Shown here: positions 10,758 to 20,204 of the stretch, piece by piece
Numbering within the stretch: the first letter of the stretch is position 1
Layout of the letters: each line of letters begins with the position of its first letter
Source: JAMHWD01 sp035911135
GTDB taxonomy: Bacteria > Pseudomonadota > Alphaproteobacteria > Micavibrionales > Micavibrionaceae
Direction: 5' to 3'
Length of the DNA: 64,000 bases
Assembly (NCBI GenBank): GCA_035911135.1
Contig: JAMHWD010000034.1
Location: 62,001 to 126,000 of the forward strand
The notes under the pieces: generated by a model
What the model saw: the letters and a program-made list of their open reading frames with translations, nothing else
Databases searched by the model: none
Told to the model about the DNA's origin: nothing
Position numbers and translations under genes: made by a program

Positions 10758-13604
10758 TTGGCGAAGGTTACGACCGGAAAAGTTCTGAAATATACATTAA
10801 TGCCCGGCATCTTGCCGCGCATGAAGAATCTGTTCGGCACAGGATTTTCATCTTTAAGCCTTCTGATGGCCCAGATTTTCGCCACCGCCGGCCTCTTGCC
10901 CCGCAACCACCCCTATCTTAATCTTGCCAATCAGGGCCGTTTTGGTATTCGCCATGTCATTGCCCAGGCCGCGCATAATCTTGAATTTAATCGCCGAAAT
11001 ATTGATAAGATATTGATATTTATGGCTATATTAGCCGCCGCAATCATCATGCTTATCCAGTTTGTATTGCTGGTTGTGATGCTTTTTGGCCAATCCGCCT
11101 GGGCCTTTTCCATGCCGGCCGGGATATTTTTTGATACCGAACACGCAGATACCGATCTGGCCTTTGAAATCCTGACGCAGGTTTTTGGCGTACCGGGTAT
11201 TTTCTGCTCGCCATCCACCGCCGCGTGCTCGGCCTCAAACGCTACGGTTCCCTGGCCCATCCATGTCGGCTTGCACGAACTGCTGCGCTTTTATTCTTTC
11301 GGCCTGCTTTTGATCGGCGTTCTGATTTTCATGTATTTCGTGGTGGTTGTCGTTGCCGAGACCGCCGTGACCGGCCATCCGTTCGGGCAAAGATTTCAGA
11401 ACGTCTGGGTCCCCATTCGCCTTGTCGTGGCGCTGGGTTTGCTGGTTCCCATCAATTACGGCCTAAATTCAGGGCAATATATCACGCTCTACAGCGCCAA
11501 ATTGGGATCCAGTCTGGCCACCAATGGATGGCTGCGTTACAACAATGCGATTGAAGCCCATAGCTTATTCGCCGGCGGCGGCGGGGCGGGCCACAACCCG
11601 ATGGGGGAGAAAGAGACGCTGATCGGCCTGCCACAGCGCCAGTCCATCAAGGAAGTGATTGAATTCATGTCGATTGTCCAGACATGCGCCTATTCCTATT
11701 GGGCCACGCGCGGTCCCGGCGTGACGCCAAACATTCCCTTCAGCGGCACCAGCACCATGCACGCGCAGGCCAATATCAAGCCCTATTTCGTGAAATCTGC
11801 CAGCATCAGCGGCACTGTCCCCGCCACCTCGCAGCTCGTTACCGCCGGCACAACCTTGCAGCAAGCCATAGATTTCTATGATTACGGCACGATCATCATT
11901 CGCTTTGGCGAACATAATGATAGTTATCAGGATCTTGGCAATGTCAAACCCTTCTGCGGTGATATCGCCATCCCTGTGACAACTGCCAATCATATCGGCG
12001 ATTTCGCATCGGCCGGGGGCGGCGCGCATGTGATGAACACCTATCTGCAGCTGGTTAAAAACCTTTGGTTCATGCCCAATACGGGCGCGGTGAATTTATA
12101 TGCAGGGGCGATTTATTTCTATGAAAACACAGCAATGCTGGCAGACCGTGCGACAAGGGTCTGCGGCGGCGGTCCGGCCAATTGCGGCGGCACCGGCTTG
12201 CCGGCTTGCGGCACACTTGGCGTTGGCTCTGTCCGTGCCTGCCATGTTGCCTTCCCCTCCAAGGAGTGGGGCGAGGATACAAATGACACATTGCAAGGAA
12301 TCATTGACGGCCAGATTATAAATGCCTGGAGTTTGTACGCGCAAAATACCTCGGATATGGAGATCGAGGATGAAATACTGGAGCGCGGCTGGGCCGGCGC
12401 AGGTATGTGGTTTAACCGCATTGCCTATATGAACGGCATGTTCAGCGAATCGGTAAGCGGCGTACCTTACGTCAAGCAATACCCGGAAGTCATGGAAATC
12501 GTGAAAAACTACCGCATGACCAATAATGCGGAAATTTCCGGCGCGAATGCCTTCGATCCCAATCTTGCCAACGGAACATCGGTTCCCATCCCCGGCGGCC
12601 AGCAAGAAGTCACGCGCGCTACGGCGCTTAATCACACCTACAAAACCTGGAATCAGGACGGCCAGATCGGCAGCGACCCGCAGGATGAGATGATCCGCAA
12701 CGTCTTTATGGATGCCATGGCTGTTGTGCTGGGCGTGGAAGGCCTGTTTGATATGCGCGGCAGTAACGTGCATGTTCACCCCTTGAGCCAACTTGTCATG
12801 GTCGGCAAGGGTATGGTCGAACGCACCATCAAGAATATGGGCATGGCCGCTGTGGGATCATTCCTGCAAGGCATTGCCGGCGATACACCATCTGGTTCTA
12901 TCATGGGCGCGATTGCCGGATTTTTCTCCTCGACCGCGTTTCTGGGCCTGACGGCCGGGATTATCCTGTTCTATATCGTGCCGTTCCTGCCATTTGTGTA
13001 TTTCTTCTTTACGGTTGGCACATGGGTCAAAACAATCTTCGAGGCCATGGTCGGCGTGCCTCTATGGGCGCTGGCGCATTTGCGTCTTGATGGCGAAGGC
13101 CTGCCGGGCGAGGCCGCGGCCAATGGATATTATCTGTTGCTCGAAATTTTTGTACGCCCCATCCTGACTGTGTTCGGCCTTGTTGCCGCCATCATCATCT
13201 TCACGGCGCAGGTACGCGTCCTGAACTTTGTCTGGGATCTGGTTGTTGAAAACGCATCAGGCTTTACGGATACCTCACAACTCGCACTGGATGGTGCTTA
13301 TGATGCCCGCCAATACGCCTCCAAGCGCGGCGTTTTGGACCAGTTCTTCTTTACGGTGATTTACACAATCATCGTTTACATGCTGGCCACGGCCGCCTTT
13401 AAACTGATTGATGGCATACCGGATCATATGCTGCGCTGGACAGGCGCAGGCGTTTCGGCCTTTGGCGATCAGAACCCGGATGCATTGCAGGATCTTTCAC
13501 GTTATGTAGCGACGGCCGGTATGGTTCAAGGCCAGCAACTTAGCGGCGCCATTACCCAAGGATCACGCGGTGTAGGCGGGTTGGTAGGATCGCTGGTGGA
13601 TTGA
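10758..13604 (+). CDS. DotA/TraY family membrane protein, copy 1
   Basis: This protein of about 948 residues belongs to the DotA/TraY group, inner-membrane proteins of type IVB secretion or IncI conjugation systems. An N-terminal membrane segment (residues about 75-105, IDKILIFMAILAAAII) is followed by a cysteine-bearing external stretch. Then comes the family hallmark (LRFYSFGLLLIGVLIFMYF, ETAVTGHPFGQRF, VWVPIRLVVALGLLVPI, GLNSGQYITLYSAKLG). A large extracytosolic region has conserved VKPFCGDIAI and RGWAGAGMWFNRIAYMNG. The C-terminus is a membrane block (YIVPFLPFVYFFF, TIFEAMVGVPLWALAHLRLD, FVRPILTVFGLV). The TTG at 10758 is preferred over the TTG at 10752 because aagagg lies 7 bases upstream of it, against 1 base. 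Two paralogues follow after 23 and 28 bases. Its role as a secretion component is inferred from family membership. Confidence 0.8.
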   Translation: MAKVTTGKVLKYTLMPGILPRMKNLFGTGFSSLSLLMAQIFATAGLLPRNHPYLNLANQGRFGIRHVIAQAAHNLEFNRRNIDKILIFMAILAAAIIMLIQFVLLVVMLFGQSAWAFSMPAGIFFDTEHADTDLAFEILTQVFGVPGIFCSPSTAACSASNATVPWPIHVGLHELLRFYSFGLLLIGVLIFMYFVVVVVAETAVTGHPFGQRFQNVWVPIRLVVALGLLVPINYGLNSGQYITLYSAKLGSSLATNGWLRYNNAIEAHSLFAGGGGAGHNPMGEKETLIGLPQRQSIKEVIEFMSIVQTCAYSYWATRGPGVTPNIPFSGTSTMHAQANIKPYFVKSASISGTVPATSQLVTAGTTLQQAIDFYDYGTIIIRFGEHNDSYQDLGNVKPFCGDIAIPVTTANHIGDFASAGGGAHVMNTYLQLVKNLWFMPNTGAVNLYAGAIYFYENTAMLADRATRVCGGGPANCGGTGLPACGTLGVGSVRACHVAFPSKEWGEDTNDTLQGIIDGQIINAWSLYAQNTSDMEIEDEILERGWAGAGMWFNRIAYMNGMFSESVSGVPYVKQYPEVMEIVKNYRMTNNAEISGANAFDPNLANGTSVPIPGGQQEVTRATALNHTYKTWNQDGQIGSDPQDEMIRNVFMDAMAVVLGVEGLFDMRGSNVHVHPLSQLVMVGKGMVERTIKNMGMAAVGSFLQGIAGDTPSGSIMGAIAGFFSSTAFLGLTAGIILFYIVPFLPFVYFFFTVGTWVKTIFEAMVGVPLWALAHLRLDGEGLPGEAAANGYYLLLEIFVRPILTVFGLVAAIIIFTAQVRVLNFVWDLVVENASGFTDTSQLALDGAYDARQYASKRGVLDQFFFTVIYTIIVYMLATAAFKLIDGIPDHMLRWTGAGVSAFGDQNPDALQDLSRYVATAGMVQGQQLSGAITQGSRGVGGLVGSLVD

Positions 13605-13627
13605 CGGGGAAATCGGATAATTAGGAT

Positions 13628-16555
13628 ATGAGCAAAGCACAGACACAAAGCAAAACAGGCCTTACGCGCGGCGATGTAGTTCGCTACGTCATGCTGCCGG
13701 GCATTCGTCCGCGTCTGGCTGAACTTTTCGGACGCGGCTTTCAATATATCCCGTTTTTTATTGCCATGGTCTATCAATGCGTGCGCTTGCTGCCGGCCAA
13801 TCACCCTTACACAAACCCTCAAAATATGGGCCGCTTTGGCATTCGCCATGTTATCGCCGAGGCCGCCAATCACCTGGTATTCACGCGCAAGAACATTGAC
13901 CAGATTGCCGTATTTTTCCTGATCATTCTGGGGATGATCATTATTCTGATGCAGATATTCCTCGTCTCCACGGCTCTTTTCATCCAGCCCGGCTTTACCT
14001 TCCCGGCAAACTTTGGCGAGTTCTTTGTACCCAACCGTCTGGCCGGCCCCGGCCAGCCCAGTCAGGATCTTGCCATGATCTTGCTGGATATGGTCTTTGG
14101 CGTGCCGGATATGTTTTTTTCCTGCGTGTCCACCGGGGTAAACTGTCTGGATGGCAACGGCAACCCGATCACAATCTCCACCGATGTTCCCGGCCCTCTG
14201 AGCGGCGCGCCTATTGAAAACTTTGCCACCTGGCCCTACCCCGTTCATGAAGGCCTGCACCAGCTTCTCTCCCTCTACAGCGTCGGCATGCTTGTAGTGG
14301 CGGTATTTATTACCATGTATTTCATGGCCGTGGTGATCGCGGAAACAGCCCAGACCGGCACAGCCTTTGGCAAACGCTTTAACAAAGTCTGGGCTCCGGT
14401 ACGGATTGTTGTTGCCTTTGGTTTGTTGATCCCAATCGCCTATGGCCTGAATTCCGGCCAGTATATCGTGCTTTACGCCGCAAAATTCGGATCGGGTTTT
14501 GCCTCGAATGGCTGGCATTATTTCAACACCACGATCACAAATCATTATTATAACGGCGTGCGCGATCTGGTGGCCGAACCCAATTTCCCGGAATCGAATA
14601 CCTTGCTGCAATTCTTCCATGTGGCTGCAGTTTGCAAATATATGTATCTCCGCAGCGGTGAATACGACCAGACGGATGGCAATAGCGTACCCGATCTTCT
14701 GGCCTATCTGATCCGAGAGCCCATGAGCCCGCCGCAGCACATGGCGCTAACGCCTGTGGCTGCGCTTGCCTATGGCCCCATCAACGGCACCGACACCTAT
14801 GAAGACATGATGAACTTCATGGCTTTCACCACACCCGGCGGCCATCAAAGCGGCAGCAATCGTATCATCGTACGCTTTGGAAACTATGACGAACATAACA
14901 ATACCGCCTATACCGCACGGGTAAAACCGCTTTGCGGCGAGATAACCATCGACCTGCAGGACAGCCGCATGCCAACCCCCGCGCCGCCCGTGGGATCCGA
15001 ACCCGGCCCTGAAGTTCTGCAGCGCCATTACTGGTTCCTGATCAAGGCGCTCTGGCATACCAGCGGACAACTCAACGTTACAACAGGTCTTGGCCCGCCA
15101 ATCCCGGCCAACCAGTTCCGTTGCCATGCGGTCAAGCATGTGCCATGGCTGAATGCGCCCATTCCGGGCGGCACACCAAACTGCAGTCCTGCGGCCGGCC
15201 CATTTTATCCGGATGAACAACTCCGCAATGCCTTGATCGCCGAGATGGCCGATATGTTCGATGCGGCGCTGATCTCTGGCGGGCCGCCTGACAATGCTGT
15301 CGGCCAGGCAGCCATCCCCGCGCAGGAAGCCTCTGCCAGCTGGAATACCAACCCGATTATCGCAGCCAAGGGCTGGGCCGGGGCCGCAATATGGTATAAC
15401 AAGATTGCCGAAATGAACGGCGCGGTCACATCGGCCGTCTTTAATATCCCGCTGCCCAGCAAATATCCCTGGCTGATGGAATACACCAAGGAAAAGCGCC
15501 GCCAAAGCGATGAAAGCGTGAGCTTCCGCGATCAATTTAATCCTGTCATGTCCGAGGGACGCGAAGTTGCCTATCAAACGCCGCAGGATAAATCCTATGC
15601 CATGGCCATGTATGATGCCTATAATTACTGGAGCGGCGCTGATATGGCCACAACCACCCAGACGCAAGGTACTGGCAATATCATCATGGATACGATCAAT
15701 TCGATTTTCGGCACGAATGGTCTGTTTGAGATGCGTAAAAATCCCGATGTTCATCCTCTGGCGCAGCTTGTCGGGGTGGGCCGTTCTCTGGTCGAAGCCT
15801 CGATCCGCAATCTGGGATTTGTTGGCATTGGCGGCGCATCTGGCGCATTAATGGCGGCGCTGGGCGCTGATCAGGGCAGCAAAGCCATGGCAATCCTGTC
15901 CAATGCGATCTTAAGTATCGCGCTGGTGGCGCTCACGGCCGGATTCATCCTGTATTATGTGGTCCCGTTCCTGCCGTTTATCTATTTCTTCTTTGCTGTA
16001 GGCGGCTGGGTCAAGGGCATATTCGAAGCGATGGTCGGTGTGCCGCTCTGGGCGCTGGCGCATATCCGCATTGATGGAAACGGTCTGCCGGGTAATGCCG
16101 CAATGAACGGATATTTCCTGATATTCGAGATTTTCCTGCGGCCTATCCTTACATTATTCGGCTTTATCGGCAGTATCATCATATTCGCCGCCATGGTCGA
16201 TGCGTTGCATGATATCTTTGATCTGGTGGTGTCCAATGTCGGCGGTTTCGATATGGAGCATGAATTCTCCAATCCGCTGAATATTGATTTCTACCGCGGC
16301 GCGATTGATGAATTTTTCTTCACCGTCATGTATGCGGTAATCGTCTATATGATGGCGCAGAGTTCTTTCAAACTGATCGACCTCGTTCCCAATCAGATCC
16401 TGCGATGGATGGGGGCTAGCGTGGCCACATTCAATGACTCCCGTCAGGATCCAACAGGCAATCTGGTCAGCACGGCATCGCTTGGCGCCAACCAGGCGAC
16501 CAGCTCGCTACGCGGCGGCATAAGCGGCCTTATCAATCTTGGACGGGGCGGTTAA
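13628..16555 (+). CDS. DotA/TraY family membrane protein, copy 2
   Basis: This 975-residue paralogue has the same layout as the first copy. The N-terminal segment contains MGRFGIRHVIAEAANHL, seen in all three copies, then a membrane helix and the cysteine pair FFSCVSTGVNCLDG. The core membrane motif is ETAQTGTAFGKRFNKVWAPV, followed by GLNSGQYIVLYAAKFGSGF. The extracytosolic region has VKPLCGEITID and KGWAGAAIWYNKIAEMNG. The C-terminal block is VVPFLPFIYFFFAVGGWVKG, then ALAHIRIDGNGLPG and FLRPILTLFGF. It is closest in these motifs to copy 3. An agga lies just before the ATG. It probably forms one operon with its neighbours; whether the three form one hetero-oligomer is unknown. Confidence 0.8.
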   Translation: MSKAQTQSKTGLTRGDVVRYVMLPGIRPRLAELFGRGFQYIPFFIAMVYQCVRLLPANHPYTNPQNMGRFGIRHVIAEAANHLVFTRKNIDQIAVFFLIILGMIIILMQIFLVSTALFIQPGFTFPANFGEFFVPNRLAGPGQPSQDLAMILLDMVFGVPDMFFSCVSTGVNCLDGNGNPITISTDVPGPLSGAPIENFATWPYPVHEGLHQLLSLYSVGMLVVAVFITMYFMAVVIAETAQTGTAFGKRFNKVWAPVRIVVAFGLLIPIAYGLNSGQYIVLYAAKFGSGFASNGWHYFNTTITNHYYNGVRDLVAEPNFPESNTLLQFFHVAAVCKYMYLRSGEYDQTDGNSVPDLLAYLIREPMSPPQHMALTPVAALAYGPINGTDTYEDMMNFMAFTTPGGHQSGSNRIIVRFGNYDEHNNTAYTARVKPLCGEITIDLQDSRMPTPAPPVGSEPGPEVLQRHYWFLIKALWHTSGQLNVTTGLGPPIPANQFRCHAVKHVPWLNAPIPGGTPNCSPAAGPFYPDEQLRNALIAEMADMFDAALISGGPPDNAVGQAAIPAQEASASWNTNPIIAAKGWAGAAIWYNKIAEMNGAVTSAVFNIPLPSKYPWLMEYTKEKRRQSDESVSFRDQFNPVMSEGREVAYQTPQDKSYAMAMYDAYNYWSGADMATTTQTQGTGNIIMDTINSIFGTNGLFEMRKNPDVHPLAQLVGVGRSLVEASIRNLGFVGIGGASGALMAALGADQGSKAMAILSNAILSIALVALTAGFILYYVVPFLPFIYFFFAVGGWVKGIFEAMVGVPLWALAHIRIDGNGLPGNAAMNGYFLIFEIFLRPILTLFGFIGSIIIFAAMVDALHDIFDLVVSNVGGFDMEHEFSNPLNIDFYRGAIDEFFFTVMYAVIVYMMAQSSFKLIDLVPNQILRWMGASVATFNDSRQDPTGNLVSTASLGANQATSSLRGGISGLINLGRGG

Positions 16556-16583
16556 TTAAAAGCGTTTTTATTGTTGGACCGGC

Positions 16584-19400
16584 ATGATTAGCAAAAGACG
16601 AGTTCTGAAATATGTGCTTCTACCGGAAGTCCTCCCGCGGATGGGAAGGCTTTTTATTGGCGGCTTTGCATATATTGCTTATCTGACGGCAATGGTTTTT
16701 TATGCCGTTCGGTTAATTCCGCCGGGTCACGCCTATCTCCAACCCGCCAATTTCGGACGGTTCGGCATACGGCATGCGATTGCGGCCGCCGCAGAAAATC
16801 TGAAATATGACCGGCGGCATATCGATCAGATCCTTGTATTTTATACCATCCTTGCCGGGATGGTGATCCTGATGGCACAGCTTGTGCTGGCCGGATTAAC
16901 ATTATTTGCAAGCCCTGTTTACGCCTTGCCCGTAGCCGCCAATTTCGGCGACTGGTTCTTGCTGCGCACCGGATCGCCTTTCTGGGATTTTGATGGATCG
17001 CAGGATCTGGCCATGGTCACATTGGACCGTATTTTTGGCGTTCAAGGTATTTTCAACTCCTGTATTTCCACGGCCGTAAACTGCCTCGATCACCGGGGCG
17101 AGCCTATATCAGAATCCGCGGGCGGGGCCTATCCATGGCCGATGCACATCGCGCTTCACAATCTATTTCGCATGTATTCCATCGGCATCAGTATCTTATC
17201 GCTGATGATCATTATTTATTATATCACCACGATTATCGGCGAAACGGTGGTGACAGGCACACCCTTTGGCCAGCGCTTTAACCGCGCCTGGGCCCCGGTA
17301 CGCCTGATTGTCTTTGCCGCCCTTCTCGCCCCGCTTAATCTGGGCGGGCCCAATGGCGGCCTGAACGGCGCGCAGCTTATTACCCTTGGCGTGGCAAAAT
17401 TCGGATCCAATTTTGCCACCAATGCCTGGGGTTATTTCAATAACACCATGGCCGGGACCACGCTGGGCACACGCACATTATATGAACCGGAACAGCTGAT
17501 TGCGATTCCGCAGACACCGGAATTTGGTACGCTGCCGCAATTTTTCTCCGCCGTGCATGCCTGTATTTTTGCTGAAAAAATGATACGCAACCGGGATATT
17601 ATTCCCTATCTGGTGCGCGGAGGAAGCGTTGACCCGACAGTTTCCAATCCGATTGCCTCCAACTCCGTAGAATTCATGACCACGCCACTTGCCACAGCTG
17701 TCGGGCCTGCGCCGCCAGCTGCGCCGGCCTCTCCGGCTGCACCGCCCAGCCCGCCCGCTGTTGTATCTACTAGCTTTTCCGAGCATGGCGTACTAACACT
17801 GCGCTTTGGGATCAAGGATGTTAATGAGTACGGCGATTTCGCAGGCGGCGTAAAACCCATTTGCGGCGAACTGAGCATCCCGGTTTCGGGTATCGAAGAA
17901 TACGGTGCCTACAGCGCCCTATATATCTTTTATGAAACCATGCTCAGAACGGCGGGATCCGGCTATATCACCGGAACGCTGGCTGAGCATGTCAAAAGCA
18001 TTTCCGATTGCGTCGTCATGCGTGAATTAAGATTTGGTCAGGCCCTGACCTGCACGCTGGGTGATCCGATTGGAACTTATGATCAGGTCGTGCGGCAGCA
18101 TTTCGCCTCGCTTGAGACGAACATGAATACCGCGCTGATTACACTGGTGAGTGGGCAGATCACACGAGCTGACCTGTTGGTGCGGGATTTACTCCTGCAG
18201 CGCGGCTGGGCAGCGGCGGCCATATGGTACAATAAAATCGCCCAGATCAACGGCGCGGTTGTTGATGCAACTTTCAACGTGCCCAAGCCAAAATTATTCC
18301 CGGAACTGATGGAAGATATCAAGGCCCAGCGCTTGGCGGCGGGTGAGAGCTCATCCGGGCCGGAGCTTTTCAACCCGGAAGCCCCCGAAGGGCGGGTCTT
18401 ATATGTCCCGGCCGGGGAATATCCGATGGCCAAGGCCTATTATCAGCTTTACAAAATGTGGGATACGGCGCTCGCAGCCCGCACCTCGGAAGTCCAGCCC
18501 ACCAGCAACGTCTTTATTGACACCATTAATCAGGTCTTTGGCACCAGCGGTCTTTTTGATATGCGCCGCGGTCCGCTGGGCGCGGTTCATCCTGGCAACA
18601 TGCAAGTTCATCCGCTGGCGCTCCTCAGCGCGCTGGGGCGTTCAATGATCGAAGCCTCGATCATCAATCTTGGCATTTCATTCGGAACCGGCATCATGGC
18701 GATCTTTGATCCGCTGGGCATGGGCGCGGCCCTGAAAGCGGCCTCCAGTTTCTTCAGCACCGTCGCCATGGCGACCATCTCGATCGGTATTGTGCTCTAC
18801 TACGTTCTGCCTTTCCTGCCCTTCGTCTATTTCTTCTTTGCCTTTGGCGGCTGGGTGAAAAGCATATTCGAAGCCATGGTCGCCATGCCGCTCTGGGCGC
18901 TGGCGCATCTGCGGATTGATGGACCCGGATTGCCGGGGCCGGGGGCCACGAATGGCTACTTCCTGCTGCTGGAGATATTCCTGCGGCCAATCCTTACGCT
19001 TTTTGGATTGCTGGCCAGCCTCGTCATTTACGCGGCCATGGTACATAACCTGAACAATGTCTTTGATATCATGACCGTCAACGTGGGCGGATCGAACCGT
19101 GAAGCCCCCGTCGCGCCCACCGATATTGATTTCTGGCGCGGGCCGATTGACGAGCTGTTCTATACCGTGATTTACGCGGTTCTGGTTTATATGATGGGCT
19201 TGTCCTCATTCAAGCTTATCGACACGATGCCGGGGCAAATCCTGCGCTGGATCGGCGCATCCGTTTCAACATTCCATGACAATAACGGCGATCCGGCCGG
19301 CCAACTCACAGGCCAGATGTACCGCGGCTCGCAGCTCAGCGTCAACCAGATCACCGGCGCACTCAATCCCGGCCAGATCGCGGCCCTGACGGCGCGTTGA
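16584..19400 (+). CDS. DotA/TraY family membrane protein, copy 3
   Basis: This 938-residue protein is the third tandem member. It keeps FGRFGIRHAIAAAAENL near the N-terminus, the cysteine pair FNSCISTAVNCLDH, the membrane motif ETVVTGTPFGQRFNRAWAPV and VKPICGELSIPV. It also keeps RGWAAAAIWYNKIAQING and the C-terminal block VLPFLPFVYFFFAFGGWVKS. It differs by a longer loop after the core helix (NLGGPNGGLNGAQLITLGVA) and by a Pro/Ala-rich linker in the extracytosolic region (APPAAPASPAAPPSPPAV, about residue 375). The shorter N-terminus (MISKRRVLKYVLLPEVLPRM) aligns directly with the KVLKYTLMPGILPRM of copy 1. A strong bidirectional terminator follows the stop. Confidence 0.8.
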   Translation: MISKRRVLKYVLLPEVLPRMGRLFIGGFAYIAYLTAMVFYAVRLIPPGHAYLQPANFGRFGIRHAIAAAAENLKYDRRHIDQILVFYTILAGMVILMAQLVLAGLTLFASPVYALPVAANFGDWFLLRTGSPFWDFDGSQDLAMVTLDRIFGVQGIFNSCISTAVNCLDHRGEPISESAGGAYPWPMHIALHNLFRMYSIGISILSLMIIIYYITTIIGETVVTGTPFGQRFNRAWAPVRLIVFAALLAPLNLGGPNGGLNGAQLITLGVAKFGSNFATNAWGYFNNTMAGTTLGTRTLYEPEQLIAIPQTPEFGTLPQFFSAVHACIFAEKMIRNRDIIPYLVRGGSVDPTVSNPIASNSVEFMTTPLATAVGPAPPAAPASPAAPPSPPAVVSTSFSEHGVLTLRFGIKDVNEYGDFAGGVKPICGELSIPVSGIEEYGAYSALYIFYETMLRTAGSGYITGTLAEHVKSISDCVVMRELRFGQALTCTLGDPIGTYDQVVRQHFASLETNMNTALITLVSGQITRADLLVRDLLLQRGWAAAAIWYNKIAQINGAVVDATFNVPKPKLFPELMEDIKAQRLAAGESSSGPELFNPEAPEGRVLYVPAGEYPMAKAYYQLYKMWDTALAARTSEVQPTSNVFIDTINQVFGTSGLFDMRRGPLGAVHPGNMQVHPLALLSALGRSMIEASIINLGISFGTGIMAIFDPLGMGAALKAASSFFSTVAMATISIGIVLYYVLPFLPFVYFFFAFGGWVKSIFEAMVAMPLWALAHLRIDGPGLPGPGATNGYFLLLEIFLRPILTLFGLLASLVIYAAMVHNLNNVFDIMTVNVGGSNREAPVAPTDIDFWRGPIDELFYTVIYAVLVYMMGLSSFKLIDTMPGQILRWIGASVSTFHDNNGDPAGQLTGQMYRGSQLSVNQITGALNPGQIAALTAR

Positions 19401-19423
19401 TATTTTCCTGAAACGTCATAGAA

Positions 19424-19454
19424 AAACGCCCGCCTGATTTCAGGGCGGGCGTTT
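19424..19454. terminator. Bidirectional terminator between the DotA-like cluster and mlaC
   Basis: An 11-bp perfect GC-rich stem (aaacgcccgcc / ggcgggcgttt) with a 9-base loop starts 24 bases after the stop of the third DotA-like gene. Flanking A and T runs make it usable on both strands, and the next gene converges from the other side. Confidence 0.85.
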
Positions 19455-19472
19455 GTTTCATAATTGTTTATC

Positions 19473-20129
19473 TTATTGGCGCAGGTGATCCAGAAGAACG
19501 GACAGATTACCGCCGCCGCGCTGGATGACAGATGCAAATTCCGAACGCTGCGTTGTGGCCATGCTCACGCCTTCGACAATCACATCGACAACCTTGTTTG
19601 ATCCGCCCTTGTTACGAATGCGCCAATCAACGGTGATCTTCTCGCCGTTTTTGGGGATGATATGCGAAGTCACGATGGAATCATTATCGCCTTCAGCGCG
19701 GGAGCCAACGACCTTGAAATCCTGTCCCTGATAATCGCCAAAACGCTTGGAATAGACATCAATGATCATCTTCTCAAAGCTGGTCAGATATTCCTGCTTT
19801 TGCGCGTCTGTTGCTTGTCCCCAGTAACGGCCCAGCGCAAAACGCCCGATTGTCTTCATGTCAAAGCTGTCACGCAGCAGCGAGCGAAATTCCGATTTGC
19901 GCTGCTCAAGGCTGGCATCGGGATTGGCCAGAAAATCAATGCCGCGCTGCGCCATGGCACTGACGAAAGCCTCGGCCGATGCTGCCTTGCTATCGCTGAC
20001 CATCAGGATGGATCCGGGCGCTTTCATGTCCTGCGCGCTGACTAACATGCCGGCATTTGCAGGCATCGCTGCAGAAAGCAGACATAGCGCACTGGCGGTT
20101 AAAAAGAGTTTATTCTTGATCATGGTCAT
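19473..20129 (-). CDS. mlaC: MlaC-like phospholipid-binding periplasmic protein
   Basis: This 218-residue protein belongs to the MlaC/Ttg2D family, which shuttles phospholipids through the periplasm between the outer-membrane MlaA complex and the inner-membrane MlaFEDB transporter. A signal peptide (LFLTASALCLLSAAMPANA) is followed by the family pattern LRDSFDMKTIGRFALGRYW, then the YLTSFEKMIIDVYSKRF helix and the beta-sheet DWRIRNKGGSNKVVDVIVEG, ending in the SVIQRGGGNLSVLLDHLR helix. A gagg lies 8 bases before the ATG. The gene lies downstream of mlaA on the same strand, which fits shared function; the transporter subunits are not in the window. Confidence 0.9.
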   Translation of the reverse strand: MTMIKNKLFLTASALCLLSAAMPANAGMLVSAQDMKAPGSILMVSDSKAASAEAFVSAMAQRGIDFLANPDASLEQRKSEFRSLLRDSFDMKTIGRFALGRYWGQATDAQKQEYLTSFEKMIIDVYSKRFGDYQGQDFKVVGSRAEGDNDSIVTSHIIPKNGEKITVDWRIRNKGGSNKVVDVIVEGVSMATTQRSEFASVIQRGGGNLSVLLDHLRQ

Positions 20130-20152
20130 CTTATGGTCCTCACTTGGATGGC

Positions 20153-20190
20153 AAGAAGGGCCGCGCTTTTGACAAGCATCGGCCCTTCTT
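20153..20190. repeat. Hairpin in the mlaA-mlaC intergenic gap
   Basis: Perfect 11-bp arms (aagaagggccg / cggcccttctt) with a 16-base loop fill most of the 75-base gap between mlaA and mlaC. On the minus strand the downstream T run is weak, so it may act as a partial terminator or mRNA stabiliser that sets the relative amounts of the two proteins. Confidence 0.6.
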
Positions 20191-20204
20191 TTGAATGGTC
20201 TATA

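Noticed and set aside
13526..14740. 404-residue open frame on the minus strand inside the first and second DotA-like genes
   Set aside because: It is a shadow frame: it spans the end of one strong gene and the start of another in antisense, has low-complexity His/Gly/Ala composition and no domain.
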